Shown here: piece after piece, positions 8,604-17,192 of the stretch
Position numbering within the stretch: the stretch's first letter is position 1
Layout of the letters: each line of letters starts with the position of its first letter
DNA from: Pseudomonadales bacterium
Lineage (GTDB): Bacteria > Pseudomonadota > Gammaproteobacteria > Pseudomonadales > Azotimanducaceae
Direction of reading: 5' to 3'
Length of the DNA: 64,000 nt
Assembly: GCA_041395945.1 (NCBI GenBank)
Contig: JAWKZN010000001.1
Span: 868,001 to 932,000 of the forward strand
The notes under the pieces: model-generated
Seen by the model: only the letters and a program-made list of their open reading frames with translations
What the model was told of the DNA's origin: nothing
Databases searched by the model: none
Program-made: the position numbers and the translations under genes

Positions 8604-10799
8604 ATGAGAGCGGTTAGTGCGATGCAGAAAATCATCACAGGCCTGTGTTCGTTATTCACGATTCTGATCGGGTTGTGGGGAACCCATGCCGGCGTCGTAC
8701 AGGCGGCAGAAGTCAGCGTGCATCGGGATCAGTGGGGTGTGCCGCACGTTTATGGACCCACCGATGCCAGTGTGGTTTTCGGTTTTGTCTATGCCCAGGC
8801 ACAGGACAACTTCTGGCAGATCGAAGATTCCATGATCCAGGCGCTGGGCCGTTATGCCGAGGTGATGGGGGAGTCGGGTGTCGGCGCCGACTATCTGAAC
8901 AGGGCCTTGCGGGTCAGTGAATTCTCCCAGGCCGAATGGCGTACCCTCTCCGCACCGACACGGGTGCTGACCGAAGCGGCGGCCGCGGGATTGAACCGGT
9001 ATCTGCAGGATTCGGGTGAGTCGCCGCGGCTGATCACCCGTTTCGAACCCTGGCATTTCCTGGCGCTGTCACGCTTTTCGCAGTATCAGCTGTTCATCTT
9101 CAACCGTGCCGGTATCAGCAATTCGGAGATTGCGGATCAGGCGAGTCAGACCCTTGCGCTGCATGCGTTCGACAGCGGCAGCCTGGCGCTGGCAACGGTA
9201 AGCGCGGTGGCGGATGCACAGGCCCATGCGGGATCCAATACCTGGGCAATTGCGCCATCCCGCAGTAAGTCCGGCAACGCGCTGCTGTTCATCAATCCCC
9301 ACCAGCCCTATTTCGGTCCGGGCCAGTGGTACGAGGGTCATCTGCACAGCGACGAAGGTCTGCATTTTTCCGGTGCGGGTTTCTTCGGCTCACCGTTTCC
9401 CACTATCGGTCATAACGAGCGTCTCGGCTGGAGCCACACGGTCAATGAACCCGATGTGGTAGACGTCTACGAACTCACCCTCGACGATCTCGATCGCCCG
9501 CAATCCTATGTCTACGACGGCGCGACCCGACCGCTGACTGCCTGGGAGTCGAAGCTCAAGGTCAAAACCGATACCGGCATGGAGGAGCGCACCTACAAGT
9601 TCTACCGATCGCACCAGGGTCCGATGGTGGCCCGGCGCAACGGCAAAGGGCTGGCGGTGCGCATGGCCATGTTCGAAGAGGGCGGTCAGCTCCAGCAGCG
9701 TTACGACATGCTCCGCTCGAGCAATCTGGTGGAGTTCAAGGCGGCGCTCGCGCAACTGGCGACGCCAATGTTCAACACCATGTACGCCGATGCAGATGGC
9801 AACATCTATTACGCCTACTACGGGGCAGTACCGCGCCGGGACGCGAAATTCGACTGGTCAAAGCCGGTGGATGGGTCGCTGAAGGATACCCGGTGGCAGG
9901 GATACCACAGCCTGGAGGAGTTGCCGACACTGACCAACCCGGACCCGGGCTACCTGCAGAACTGCAATGCCACGCCGTTTCTCGCAACCGCGGCTGCCGC
10001 TAATCTCAGCGCCGACGCTTACCCGACCTACATGGCGCCGGAAGAAGATAACAACCGTTCACGGATGTCGCGCATTCTGCTGGGAGGTGAACGGAATTTC
10101 ACCTTCCGGGATCTGGAGAAACTGAGCTGGGACACCCGGGTACTGGAGGCCGATGTCACTCTGCCGGTGCTCAACCAGGAAATAGCAGCGCGCGACCTGC
10201 CGGAACCGGGTGTTGCCGAAGTGAACAGCGCGCTGAAACTGCTGAACCGCTGGGATCGCCGGGCGGACGTCGACTCCGAGGCGACCAGTCTTTACTTCTA
10301 CTGGCGGATGGCGCAGCGACAGATGGGCAAGTCTGATCCGGTCGAAGCGTTCGAATTTGCTCTGACACTGATGAAAGACACCTATGGCACCTGGCAGGTG
10401 CCCTGGGGTGACATTAATCGACTGCAGCGTGCCCACACCGGTGGCACCGCCGGGTTCGACGATGAGGCGCGGAGCCTGCCGGTTGCTGGTGGACCTGGCA
10501 ATCCATTCGGCACCATTTTCAATTTCTATGCGCGGCCGGAAAAGGGCCGGGAAAAAATGTACGGCGTGGCCGGGCACTCCTACGTCAGCCTTGTGGAGTT
10601 CGGCAGCGAACCCCGGGCGAAATCGATACTGGTGTTCGGGGCCGACGCCGACCCGGCTTCGCAACACTATTTCGATCAGGCGGAACTGTTCGCCAGCCGG
10701 AAATACAAGTCAGCCTGGTTCAGCCGCAAGGATGTTCTGGAGAACAGTCAGTCGGTCACGCTGCTGTCCTATTCGGAAAACCAGACACTGGCGGACTGA
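8604..10799 (+). CDS. Penicillin acylase family amidohydrolase (Ntn hydrolase)
   Basis: A 731-residue exported proenzyme of the S45 penicillin acylase family, which includes acyl-homoserine-lactone and cephalosporin acylases. After a signal peptide ending near VQAAE, the sequence starts with RDQWGVPHVYGPT, the typical N-terminal motif of the alpha chain. The autocatalytic nucleophile is S211 in AGSNTWAI, which becomes the N terminus of the roughly 520-residue beta chain. GHNERLGWSHTVN and the FNTMYADADGNIYY segment are further family hallmarks. I chose the ATG at 8604 because GAGGGG lies seven bases upstream; an ATG six codons earlier lacks this. It should hydrolyse an amide bond in the periplasm; whether the substrate is an AHL, a lactam or an acylated metabolite cannot be told. 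Confidence 0.85.
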   Translation: MRAVSAMQKIITGLCSLFTILIGLWGTHAGVVQAAEVSVHRDQWGVPHVYGPTDASVVFGFVYAQAQDNFWQIEDSMIQALGRYAEVMGESGVGADYLNRALRVSEFSQAEWRTLSAPTRVLTEAAAAGLNRYLQDSGESPRLITRFEPWHFLALSRFSQYQLFIFNRAGISNSEIADQASQTLALHAFDSGSLALATVSAVADAQAHAGSNTWAIAPSRSKSGNALLFINPHQPYFGPGQWYEGHLHSDEGLHFSGAGFFGSPFPTIGHNERLGWSHTVNEPDVVDVYELTLDDLDRPQSYVYDGATRPLTAWESKLKVKTDTGMEERTYKFYRSHQGPMVARRNGKGLAVRMAMFEEGGQLQQRYDMLRSSNLVEFKAALAQLATPMFNTMYADADGNIYYAYYGAVPRRDAKFDWSKPVDGSLKDTRWQGYHSLEELPTLTNPDPGYLQNCNATPFLATAAAANLSADAYPTYMAPEEDNNRSRMSRILLGGERNFTFRDLEKLSWDTRVLEADVTLPVLNQEIAARDLPEPGVAEVNSALKLLNRWDRRADVDSEATSLYFYWRMAQRQMGKSDPVEAFEFALTLMKDTYGTWQVPWGDINRLQRAHTGGTAGFDDEARSLPVAGGPGNPFGTIFNFYARPEKGREKMYGVAGHSYVSLVEFGSEPRAKSILVFGADADPASQHYFDQAELFASRKYKSAWFSRKDVLENSQSVTLLSYSENQTLAD

Positions 10800-10833
10800 A
10801 CCCGCGGTCGTTGACGCACCCGGGTCGGTCGCC

Positions 10834-12519
10834 TCAGGAAGCCTGGGTGGGATCTGACAGCGGCTCTGTCAGTTCCAGGGGCGTGGCGTGACGACTGCCC
10901 GGTGGGGAACTTGTCTGCCGTTCAATCATGCGGCGCACTCTGGGCGGAGCGTCGCCGCGATGCAGTGCGCGCAGGCGTTCGGGAATGGCTGCGTCGTCGT
11001 GGGTGAGGCGGTTGTTGTGCCTGATGTAGTCGAGCCAGGTGGGTGTCTCATAGCGCTCGATCCAGATCTCCGGGTCGGACAGATCCCGGAGCAGTCGCCA
11101 ACCCAGCGCGCCGTCGCGCCGTCGGATGCGCCGTCGGTCTGCCATCACCCTTAGAAACTCCAGGATGTCTTCTTCGCGGATCACGTACTCGACCGTGATC
11201 ACCACGGGTCCGGTCTGGGACTCGACGGGTACCGCAGTCTCTGGGGCCTGCCAGAGGCGCAGCGGGTCGAGATTGCGATCCTGGGTTTCGGCCAGCCGCA
11301 ACCAGCGACCGGAGAGGGCGCAGACCAGCATCACACCCGAGGCCAGCAGCAGCGCGGTACTGACGCTGGCGGTCTCGGCGATCACGCCCCACATCCAGCT
11401 GCCGCCCGCCATGCCGCCGAAGATGGCCATCTGATACATGGACAGGGCCCGGGCCACCACCCAGCGCGGTGCGGACATCTGCACGGTGACATTAAAGGTG
11501 GACAGCGCCAGCACCCAGCAGGCGCCGCCGATCAGCAGCGCAAACATGGACAGCAGCAGCAGGGTACTTACCGCTGTGGCCGCCGCACAGAAACCGAAAC
11601 CGATGCTCGACCAGGCTACGATCGCCTCGGTGGAGAATCGACGACGCAGACGGGCGGTGCTCATCGCACCCATGACCGCGCCCACACCAAAAGCGCCCAG
11701 CAGGAGCCCGAAGGTCAGGGGGCCGCCATCGATCAGATGCTTGGCGATCACAGGCATCAGCGCCATCACGGAGCTCGCGCCGACACTGAAAAGCGCTCCC
11801 CGGGCCATGACTGTGCGGATAGTCGGTGACATGGCGACATAGCGGATGCCGGCGGCCATGGCGATGCCCAGAGTTTCCGGAGGCAGTATCTGGGGGCTCA
11901 CTTTCGGCCGCCAGCGCGCCAGCACCACAATAAGACCGATGTAGCTGACAGCGTTCAGAGCGAAGGCGGCCGCCGCACCCGCTGCAGCAACAATGGCGCC
12001 GCCGATGGCAGGGCCCACACTGCGTGCGAGATTGAAACCCATGCTGTTGAGTGCGACAGCGCCGGGCAGTTCTGCCCTGGGCACCATGTCTCCGACGGAC
12101 GCCTGCCAGGCAGGTGCGTTAAAAGCGCCGCCACAGCCGATCAGAAAAGTGAATCCGAGCAGCAGCCAGGGGGTGATCAGACCGGACCAGGCGCAGAGCG
12201 CAAGCCCTACTGAAACCGCCAGCATGAAGCTCTGAGCAGCCAGCATCACCTTGCGCCGGTCGAGATTGTCGGCCACAGCACCAGCGACAAGGGAGAGCAG
12301 CATGATCGGCAGTGTCACCGAAGCCTGCACCAGGGCGACCATGTCTGCGGATTGCGCAATGGAGAGCATGAGCCAGGCAGCACCCACGGACTGAATCATG
12401 CCACCGAGGTTGGAAAACGTGCTGGCACTCCAGACCGCCCGGAATATCGGCTGCTGCAGCGGTGACAGTGCAGACGGGGCGGGCACCGGGGGGCTGGGAG
12501 GATCTTCTGGCGCGGTCAA
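10834..12519 (-). CDS. MFS exporter with C-terminal ABM-like domain
   Basis: About 561 residues: a 12-helix MFS core similar to the EntS/DUF894 type exporters (residues about 25-420), then a soluble C-terminal domain of about 110 residues (TVEYVIREEDILEFLRVM..., WIERYETPTWLDYIRH) that resembles a dimeric alpha-beta-barrel monooxygenase fold. This fusion is common in bacterial 'MFS transporter' annotations and usually lacks a known substrate. The true start is uncertain: no ATG or good ribosome site precedes the first helix, and I placed it at a TTG that gives a short proline-rich N terminus. A GTG lies 21 codons upstream. It is divergent from the cysteine-rich protein gene. Confidence 0.75.
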   Translation of the reverse strand: MTAPEDPPSPPVPAPSALSPLQQPIFRAVWSASTFSNLGGMIQSVGAAWLMLSIAQSADMVALVQASVTLPIMLLSLVAGAVADNLDRRKVMLAAQSFMLAVSVGLALCAWSGLITPWLLLGFTFLIGCGGAFNAPAWQASVGDMVPRAELPGAVALNSMGFNLARSVGPAIGGAIVAAAGAAAAFALNAVSYIGLIVVLARWRPKVSPQILPPETLGIAMAAGIRYVAMSPTIRTVMARGALFSVGASSVMALMPVIAKHLIDGGPLTFGLLLGAFGVGAVMGAMSTARLRRRFSTEAIVAWSSIGFGFCAAATAVSTLLLLSMFALLIGGACWVLALSTFNVTVQMSAPRWVVARALSMYQMAIFGGMAGGSWMWGVIAETASVSTALLLASGVMLVCALSGRWLRLAETQDRNLDPLRLWQAPETAVPVESQTGPVVITVEYVIREEDILEFLRVMADRRRIRRRDGALGWRLLRDLSDPEIWIERYETPTWLDYIRHNNRLTHDDAAIPERLRALHRGDAPPRVRRMIERQTSSPPGSRHATPLELTEPLSDPTQAS

Positions 12520-12655
12520 TGGACTGGGGTTCCGGAGTGAATGTGCAGCTGCGAAGTGTATGTGAGAACGGCATACGCCAGACACCGGGATCTGCGATTC
12601 GATTGATTCTCTGTACTGGTCCGGTCCTACGAACACCTGAATGAAGGAGAATCCG

Positions 12656-13759
12656 ATGAAAACGTCGATCATTGTTTCGGCCATGCTCGCCTGCCTGGCA
12701 TTTCTGCCGCTGCAGGGGGTTCAAGCCGGTTATGGTTATGGCTCTGCCTGTCAGCAGAGCGCGCGGGACATGTCCAAGTCCTGTTACTACGAGCTGGGCG
12801 AGGAGTACAACGCCACCATCGCCAACTGTCGGCAGTTTGAAAATCGCGATGACCGCGATGACTGCTACCGCACAGCGCGTGGCGAGTGGCGGGAAAACCT
12901 GACGCTGTGTGGCGCGCAGTACGTTGCCCGCAAGGATACCTGCGCACTGCTGAGTGAAAACTACTACTCGGATCCACTGGCGGATACCAGCATCGATTTC
13001 ATCGATCCGGACGATATCGGACCCGGCGGCCTGCCGAACAATCCCTATGTGATCCTGCAGACGGGGCATACCCATGTGCTGAAATCTGAGGATGAGATTG
13101 TGGTCGTTCATGCAACCGACGATTCGCGGGAAATCGGCAACGCGCTGTGCCGCGTGGTAGTGGACATCGTGATCGAAGAGGAATTTGACAGCGACGAAGG
13201 AGAGTGGGAATACACAGCGATCGAAGTGACCGATGACTGGTTTGCCCAGGATTCAGCTGCCAACGTCTACTACTGCGGCGAGGTGGCCCGGAACTACGAA
13301 GACGGTGTGTTGCGGGATATCGATGGTTCCTTCGAATCCGGCCTGGATTTCGCGAAAGGGGGCAAGCTCACACTCGCCATGCCGGCTGCCGGAATGGCGC
13401 ACCGTCAGGAATACGCGCTGGGTGAGGCGGAAGATGTGGTGCAGTATCTGGCGATTGCTACTTCTCCTGACGAGGAGGAAGGTGGTGACAACGAGGCGTT
13501 TCCCTGTGAAGACGCCTGTCTGAAAACCTTCGACTTTGCACCACTCGAGCCTGAATCCACCGAATACAAGTACTATCTCCCGGGTGTCGGCTTCGTGCTG
13601 GCGCTGGGACTCGAAGACGGTGAGTTGACCGGTGATCGGGAAGAACTCGTGTGTGTGGGTGATTCTCTGGAAGTACTCGGCGAGGAGAGCTGCGGGATCG
13701 AGGATCCCGAGGCGCTGCTTGAAGAACTCTGTGAACTCCATGGTGCGTTCTGTGAATAG
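12656..13759 (+). CDS. Secreted cysteine-rich acidic hypothetical protein
   Basis: A 367-residue protein with a signal peptide (cleavage near GVQAGYG). The first 100 mature residues contain paired cysteines in a helical pattern (SACQQSARDMSKSC, ANCRQFENRDDRDDC, TLCGAQY, DTCALL), then an acidic beta-rich region, and further paired cysteines at PCEDACL and in the last 40 residues (LVCVGDS, ESCGIED, ELCELHGAFCE). These would form disulfides in the periplasm or outside the cell. I do not recognise the family. The start at 12656 is preceded by AAGGAGA five bases upstream. It stands alone, divergent from an MFS exporter, and is followed by a hairpin. Confidence 0.72.
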   Translation: MKTSIIVSAMLACLAFLPLQGVQAGYGYGSACQQSARDMSKSCYYELGEEYNATIANCRQFENRDDRDDCYRTARGEWRENLTLCGAQYVARKDTCALLSENYYSDPLADTSIDFIDPDDIGPGGLPNNPYVILQTGHTHVLKSEDEIVVVHATDDSREIGNALCRVVVDIVIEEEFDSDEGEWEYTAIEVTDDWFAQDSAANVYYCGEVARNYEDGVLRDIDGSFESGLDFAKGGKLTLAMPAAGMAHRQEYALGEAEDVVQYLAIATSPDEEEGGDNEAFPCEDACLKTFDFAPLEPESTEYKYYLPGVGFVLALGLEDGELTGDREELVCVGDSLEVLGEESCGIEDPEALLEELCELHGAFCE

Positions 13760-13782
13760 TCTCTGAGTTCCTCAGTTCTGTC

Positions 13783-13816
13783 ACAGGCGTCCACCCCTTC
13801 CCGGGAGGGCGCCTGT
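13783..13816 (+). terminator. Hairpin behind the cysteine-rich gene
   Basis: ACAGGCG at 13783 pairs with CGCCTGT ending at 13816, with inner CCCTTCCCGGGAGGG able to extend the stem. It lies 24 bases after the stop codon. There is no T-tract, so it may be a processing or rho-aided end rather than a classical intrinsic terminator. Confidence 0.45.
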
Positions 13817-13877
13817 AGACCTTGTCCTGCGCAGGTTCTATCCTGCCCCGAAGCTGGATTCTGGAGGCCTCGGGTTC

Positions 13878-14333
13878 ATGGATGGGAAGATGTTCGCTCT
13901 GCTGATTGGTCTGCTCACTGGCCTGCTGTCTGTTAATGTCGTGCAGGGTGACGAAGCGGCCACGCACGAAAATCCCAATGCCTGGCTGCGCACGAATGTC
14001 ATGCAGGCGGCCTACGACATCAACATGACAGACGACCAGCGGGCGCAGTTCGCCGCCCAGTTGCGCAGATTCGTGGAAAGCTACCAGCAGAGTGTGGATA
14101 GAGTGCTGAATCGAAGCGATGTCTCGGATCCGGCCGGACGCATCGAGCGGAAGCGCAACTCGCTGGCGAAGAAAATGGATAAATCCATGGCGGGCATTCT
14201 GCAGGAAGCTCAGATACCTGCCTATCAGAAGTATCGTGACCTGCTCCTCAAGGAGATGGGCGACGATGTGGACGCCTATTTTGCGAGGCCGAGCGAAGAA
14301 AACATCCGGATCGGCAGACCGGGTTCCCATTGA
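13878..14333 (+). CDS. Small secreted helical hypothetical protein
   Basis: Encodes 151 residues. Residues 5-24 form a signal peptide, probably cleaved near VVQGDE. The rest is charged and helical, with NMTDDQRAQFAAQLRRFVESYQQSVDRVL and a basic stretch RIERKRNSLAKKMDKSM. The overall size and helix pattern recall small periplasmic proteins of the Spy/CpxP kind, but I see no LTxxQ repeat pair and do not assign it. It starts at an ATG with GGAGG about eleven bases upstream. It lies alone between two unrelated genes, so the neighbourhood gives no clue to function. Confidence 0.55.
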   Translation: MDGKMFALLIGLLTGLLSVNVVQGDEAATHENPNAWLRTNVMQAAYDINMTDDQRAQFAAQLRRFVESYQQSVDRVLNRSDVSDPAGRIERKRNSLAKKMDKSMAGILQEAQIPAYQKYRDLLLKEMGDDVDAYFARPSEENIRIGRPGSH

Positions 14334-14422
14334 CCTGTTGATCCGGTGCATTTCAGCCGCGTTCTTCATCGAGTGAGTGGCAGCTCTGCTCTTTCCTTCG
14401 TATAGACACAGGAACAGTAGTC

Positions 14423-15106
14423 GTGCCTGAGCATCATTATGTACACAGGACCGGGTGGCTGCGTGCCGCGGTCCTTGGCGCGAATGACGGAATCGTTTCC
14501 ACCGCCAGCCTTATAGTCGGTGTCATGGCGGCTTCTGCGGATCTCGAAAGCACGCTGGTTGCCGGGATCGCCGGCCTGGTCGCCGGCGCGATGTCCATGG
14601 CGGCGGGTGAGTATGTGTCGGTGAGTTCCCAGGCGGATACCGAGCGTGCGGATCTCATAAAGGAGCGGATGGCACTGGATGAGGAGCCGGAAGCGGAACT
14701 GGAGGAGCTTGCCGAGATCTATCAGCAGCGGGGCGTGGAAATCACCCTGGCCCGGCAGGTTGCCGAACAACTGATGGCACATGATGCTCTGGCGACCCAC
14801 GCACGGGATGAACTCGGCATTTCCGAGACCGTGGGCACCCGGCCCGTGCAGGCCGCCCTCACCTCGGCGATCAGCTTCTCGATTGGTGCCGCACTGCCCC
14901 TGGTCGCGCTGGTGCTCTCTACTGTGAGTCAGAGTATCGTCGTGGTGTCGGCTGCGTCGGTGTGCAGTCTCGGGCTGCTCGGAGCGGTTTCCGCGAGTGC
15001 CGGTGGTGCCGGCATACTGCGTGCCAGTCTGCGGGTGATGAGCTGGGGCGCCATGGCCATGGCAGTGACCGCAGTGATCGGCTCCCTGGTTGGTTCAGTC
15101 GTCTGA
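14423..15106 (+). CDS. VIT1/CCC1 family metal carrier
   Basis: A 227-residue membrane protein of the VIT1/CCC1 family, which moves ferrous iron or manganese across membranes. The N terminus RAAVLGANDGIVSTASLIVGV is the signature of helix 1. GLVAGAMSMAAGEYVSVSSQ marks helix 2, followed by the cytosolic helical hairpin rich in Glu (DEEPEAELEELAEIYQQRG) that binds metal in characterised members. Three hydrophobic segments close the protein. Bacterial members are little studied; iron or manganese handling is the expected role. The start is GTG. It converges on the next gene, with a hairpin between them. Confidence 0.85.
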   Translation: MPEHHYVHRTGWLRAAVLGANDGIVSTASLIVGVMAASADLESTLVAGIAGLVAGAMSMAAGEYVSVSSQADTERADLIKERMALDEEPEAELEELAEIYQQRGVEITLARQVAEQLMAHDALATHARDELGISETVGTRPVQAALTSAISFSIGAALPLVALVLSTVSQSIVVVSAASVCSLGLLGAVSASAGGAGILRASLRVMSWGAMAMAVTAVIGSLVGSVV

Positions 15107-15158
15107 CCCAGGCCCGGCCGGATCTGTCCCCTTACTGCTGATCTCCCTCGCCCGGGAA

Positions 15159-15182
15159 GGGGATGCCGTTATCTGGATCCCC
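15159..15182. terminator. Hairpin between convergent genes
   Basis: GGGGATGCC (15159-15167) pairs with GGATCCCC (15175-15182) around the loop GTTATCT, with one bulged G. It falls between the stop of the VIT1-like gene and the stop of the minus-strand gene, a position typical of a shared terminator. No long T-tract is present on either side. Confidence 0.4.
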
Positions 15183-15183
15183 C

Positions 15184-15738
15184 TCAGGCCCCCCTCGACA
15201 CCACCCGGAAAGACCACCAGCCCTCCTGGCGAGGCTGGTCGGCGCCCCGGCCCACTTTGTCTGCCCGGGCACGCCAGGCCAGATCCAGAGTGGCCGGGTC
15301 CTGCACCCGGGAGACGGTAACGGGATAGACCTTGGTGCCGACACGCAGCCGTGCGTCGGGCCGCTGCAGCGCGGCCGTGGACCAGTACTTCCCGTCACAG
15401 CTCGCACAACTGAGATACAGATCGCCGTCGGCTGCCATACAGTTCAGATTGACCGAGTGGGGTAAGCCCCAGGACCGGACTTCGATCTGGCAGAGGTCGA
15501 CGTCGTTCGCAAAGGTCCAGTCCGTAACCGGCTCGCTGCTTTCTTCGCCGAAAAGGTAGCCACCCGGCGCCCGCTCACAGGGGCACAGGGCGGACCAGAG
15601 TGTGAACCCGGCGACGGCGATCACCGCGACACCAGCCAGAACAGCCACCCGCGTGGCACCGCGAACGGAATTGTGCAATGTGTTGCCCTCCAGTGCTCGA
15701 ATGGCGGTATTTAAGCACCTGGCGCGAAGGGATGACAT
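15184..15738 (-). CDS. Membrane-anchored hypothetical protein
   Basis: About 184 residues with one transmembrane segment near residues 30-50 and a periplasmic C-terminal part containing five cysteines (LCPCERAPGG, DLCQIEV, LNCMAADGDLYLSCASCDGKYW). The segment SVNLNCMAADGDLYLSC...VYPVTVSRVQDP looks like a split-barrel fold resembling small flavin-binding proteins, since DGDLYL and ARLRVGTKVY are spaced like those in deazaflavin-dependent and PNPOx-like proteins; this is only a guess. The start is uncertain: an ATG at 15738 or a TTG ten codons upstream. The nearest neighbours are convergent or divergent, so it is probably a single gene. Confidence 0.55.
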   Translation of the reverse strand: MSSLRARCLNTAIRALEGNTLHNSVRGATRVAVLAGVAVIAVAGFTLWSALCPCERAPGGYLFGEESSEPVTDWTFANDVDLCQIEVRSWGLPHSVNLNCMAADGDLYLSCASCDGKYWSTAALQRPDARLRVGTKVYPVTVSRVQDPATLDLAWRARADKVGRGADQPRQEGWWSFRVVSRGA

Positions 15739-15906
15739 ATCGCGAAGGCGAGGCGCATGGACGCTCAATAAGAACAGATAGTTGACATTAAAGTCACCTG
15801 GCTGGCTTCTGTCTGCGCGGGAGCCCCTCAGGCTGGGATCTGTTTAACATCCGCAACCTGAGCGGCCGCATACACTGGATGTTGCTGAGAGAAGCGACGT
15901 TCAGGC

Positions 15907-17181
15907 ATGGAAGCGCAAACTAAACTCGCCGGTTTGAAGAAGGTGACGGTTCAGAACGTCACTGTCGGCATGTATGTGGCTGCGCTCGACAAACCCTGGT
16001 CCGAAACCCGTTTTCCCGTGCAGGGTTTCTATCTGCGTTCTAACCAGGGGATTGAGCGGCTGCGTCAGGAATGCGAATTCGTGTACGTGGACCCACGCCG
16101 CTATGACTCCAGTCTCACCGAAATCAAACTCAGTGTGATTACACCTCGCTCCGGGCCCGCCCAGCAGACCCGAAAGGCGGATCCGCGCAGCCGCGTGCAG
16201 CCCCGCAAGCCCCGGGAATATCAGGACACGGTCGAACTTGGCCGTGAGCTGGAGCCGGCCAAGACCTCGCTGGAAGATGCGGTGGAAATCATGAAGGGCT
16301 GCGTGCACAAGCTGCAGTCCACGGGCGGTTTTGATATCGACGAAATCGAAAGAGCCATCAGCCCGCTGGTGGCGAGTGTCATGCGCAACCGGTCGGCCAT
16401 GGCGGCGCTTCTGCGCATGCGGGCAGTAGACGATTACACGTTTTCCCACTCCATCTCGAATGCGGTGTGGGGCGCGGTGCTTGCCCGGGGACTGGGTTTT
16501 CCCCCGAAAGAGATCGATGCAATTGCGCTGGCCTGCTCGCTGCTCGATATCGGCAAGGTCAATCTGCCCGCCGAACTGCTGGTGCAGAAGGAAGCGCCGA
16601 CAGAAGAACAGTGGCACCTCCTGCGCAGCCATGTGGACGAAGGGATCAAACTGCTCGAAGAAAATGGCGTCAACGATGTCAAAGTCCTGCAGGCCGTCCG
16701 TTCGCATCATGAGCGGTTCGACGGATCCGGCTATCCCGCGGGGCTGACCGGCAATGCCATTCCCCTCTACGCCCGGATTGCGGGCGTAGTGGACAGCTAC
16801 GATGCGATGATTTCCGAACGCCCCTACGCCCAGGCCATGTCCTCTTACGCAGCGGTGCAGGAGCTGCAGCGGCAGGCGGATGTGTTATATCAGAAAGAGC
16901 TGGTCGAACACTTTATCCAGGCGATCGGCGTATTCCCAGTAGGCGCGATTGTCGAACTCAATACCGGCGAAGTGGGTGTGGTGATGGCCCAGGACAGCAA
17001 TCGCCGTCTCAAGCCGAAAGTCATTCTCATACTCGACGGCGACAAAAAGGCGCGCAGCCATCTGGTGGTCGTGGATCTGGCTGTGCAGGAGCGGGATGAG
17101 AATTCGCCGCTGTCCTGGTGGATTACGAAAGAACTGCCGAGCAACGCCTACGGCATCGATCCGGCCAAGTATTTTCTCTGA
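15907..17181 (+). CDS. DUF3391/HD-GYP domain protein, HD motif altered
   Basis: A 424-residue cytosolic protein with an N-terminal DUF3391 region (about 10-75) and an HD-GYP domain (about 165-370), the class that degrades cyclic di-GMP. HHERFDGSGYP (267-277) with the GYP signature, H181, H242 and D296 (VVDSYDAM) are present. The HD pair itself reads SLLDIGK (211-217), so the metal-binding histidine is replaced by Leu213 while D214 remains. This would impair the metal centre, so reduced or absent hydrolysis is likely. It starts 11 bases before the EAL gene's start region, forming a two-gene unit for cyclic-di-GMP sensing or turnover. The start ATG is the first in frame. Confidence 0.85.
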   Translation: MEAQTKLAGLKKVTVQNVTVGMYVAALDKPWSETRFPVQGFYLRSNQGIERLRQECEFVYVDPRRYDSSLTEIKLSVITPRSGPAQQTRKADPRSRVQPRKPREYQDTVELGRELEPAKTSLEDAVEIMKGCVHKLQSTGGFDIDEIERAISPLVASVMRNRSAMAALLRMRAVDDYTFSHSISNAVWGAVLARGLGFPPKEIDAIALACSLLDIGKVNLPAELLVQKEAPTEEQWHLLRSHVDEGIKLLEENGVNDVKVLQAVRSHHERFDGSGYPAGLTGNAIPLYARIAGVVDSYDAMISERPYAQAMSSYAAVQELQRQADVLYQKELVEHFIQAIGVFPVGAIVELNTGEVGVVMAQDSNRRLKPKVILILDGDKKARSHLVVVDLAVQERDENSPLSWWITKELPSNAYGIDPAKYFL

Positions 17182-17192
17182 AGGATCAGCCC

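Noticed and set aside
15852..15882. Sigma-28 promoter upstream of the HD-GYP gene
   Set aside because: GCCGCATA is present but the -35 side (TAACATCC, spacing 12) fits too poorly.
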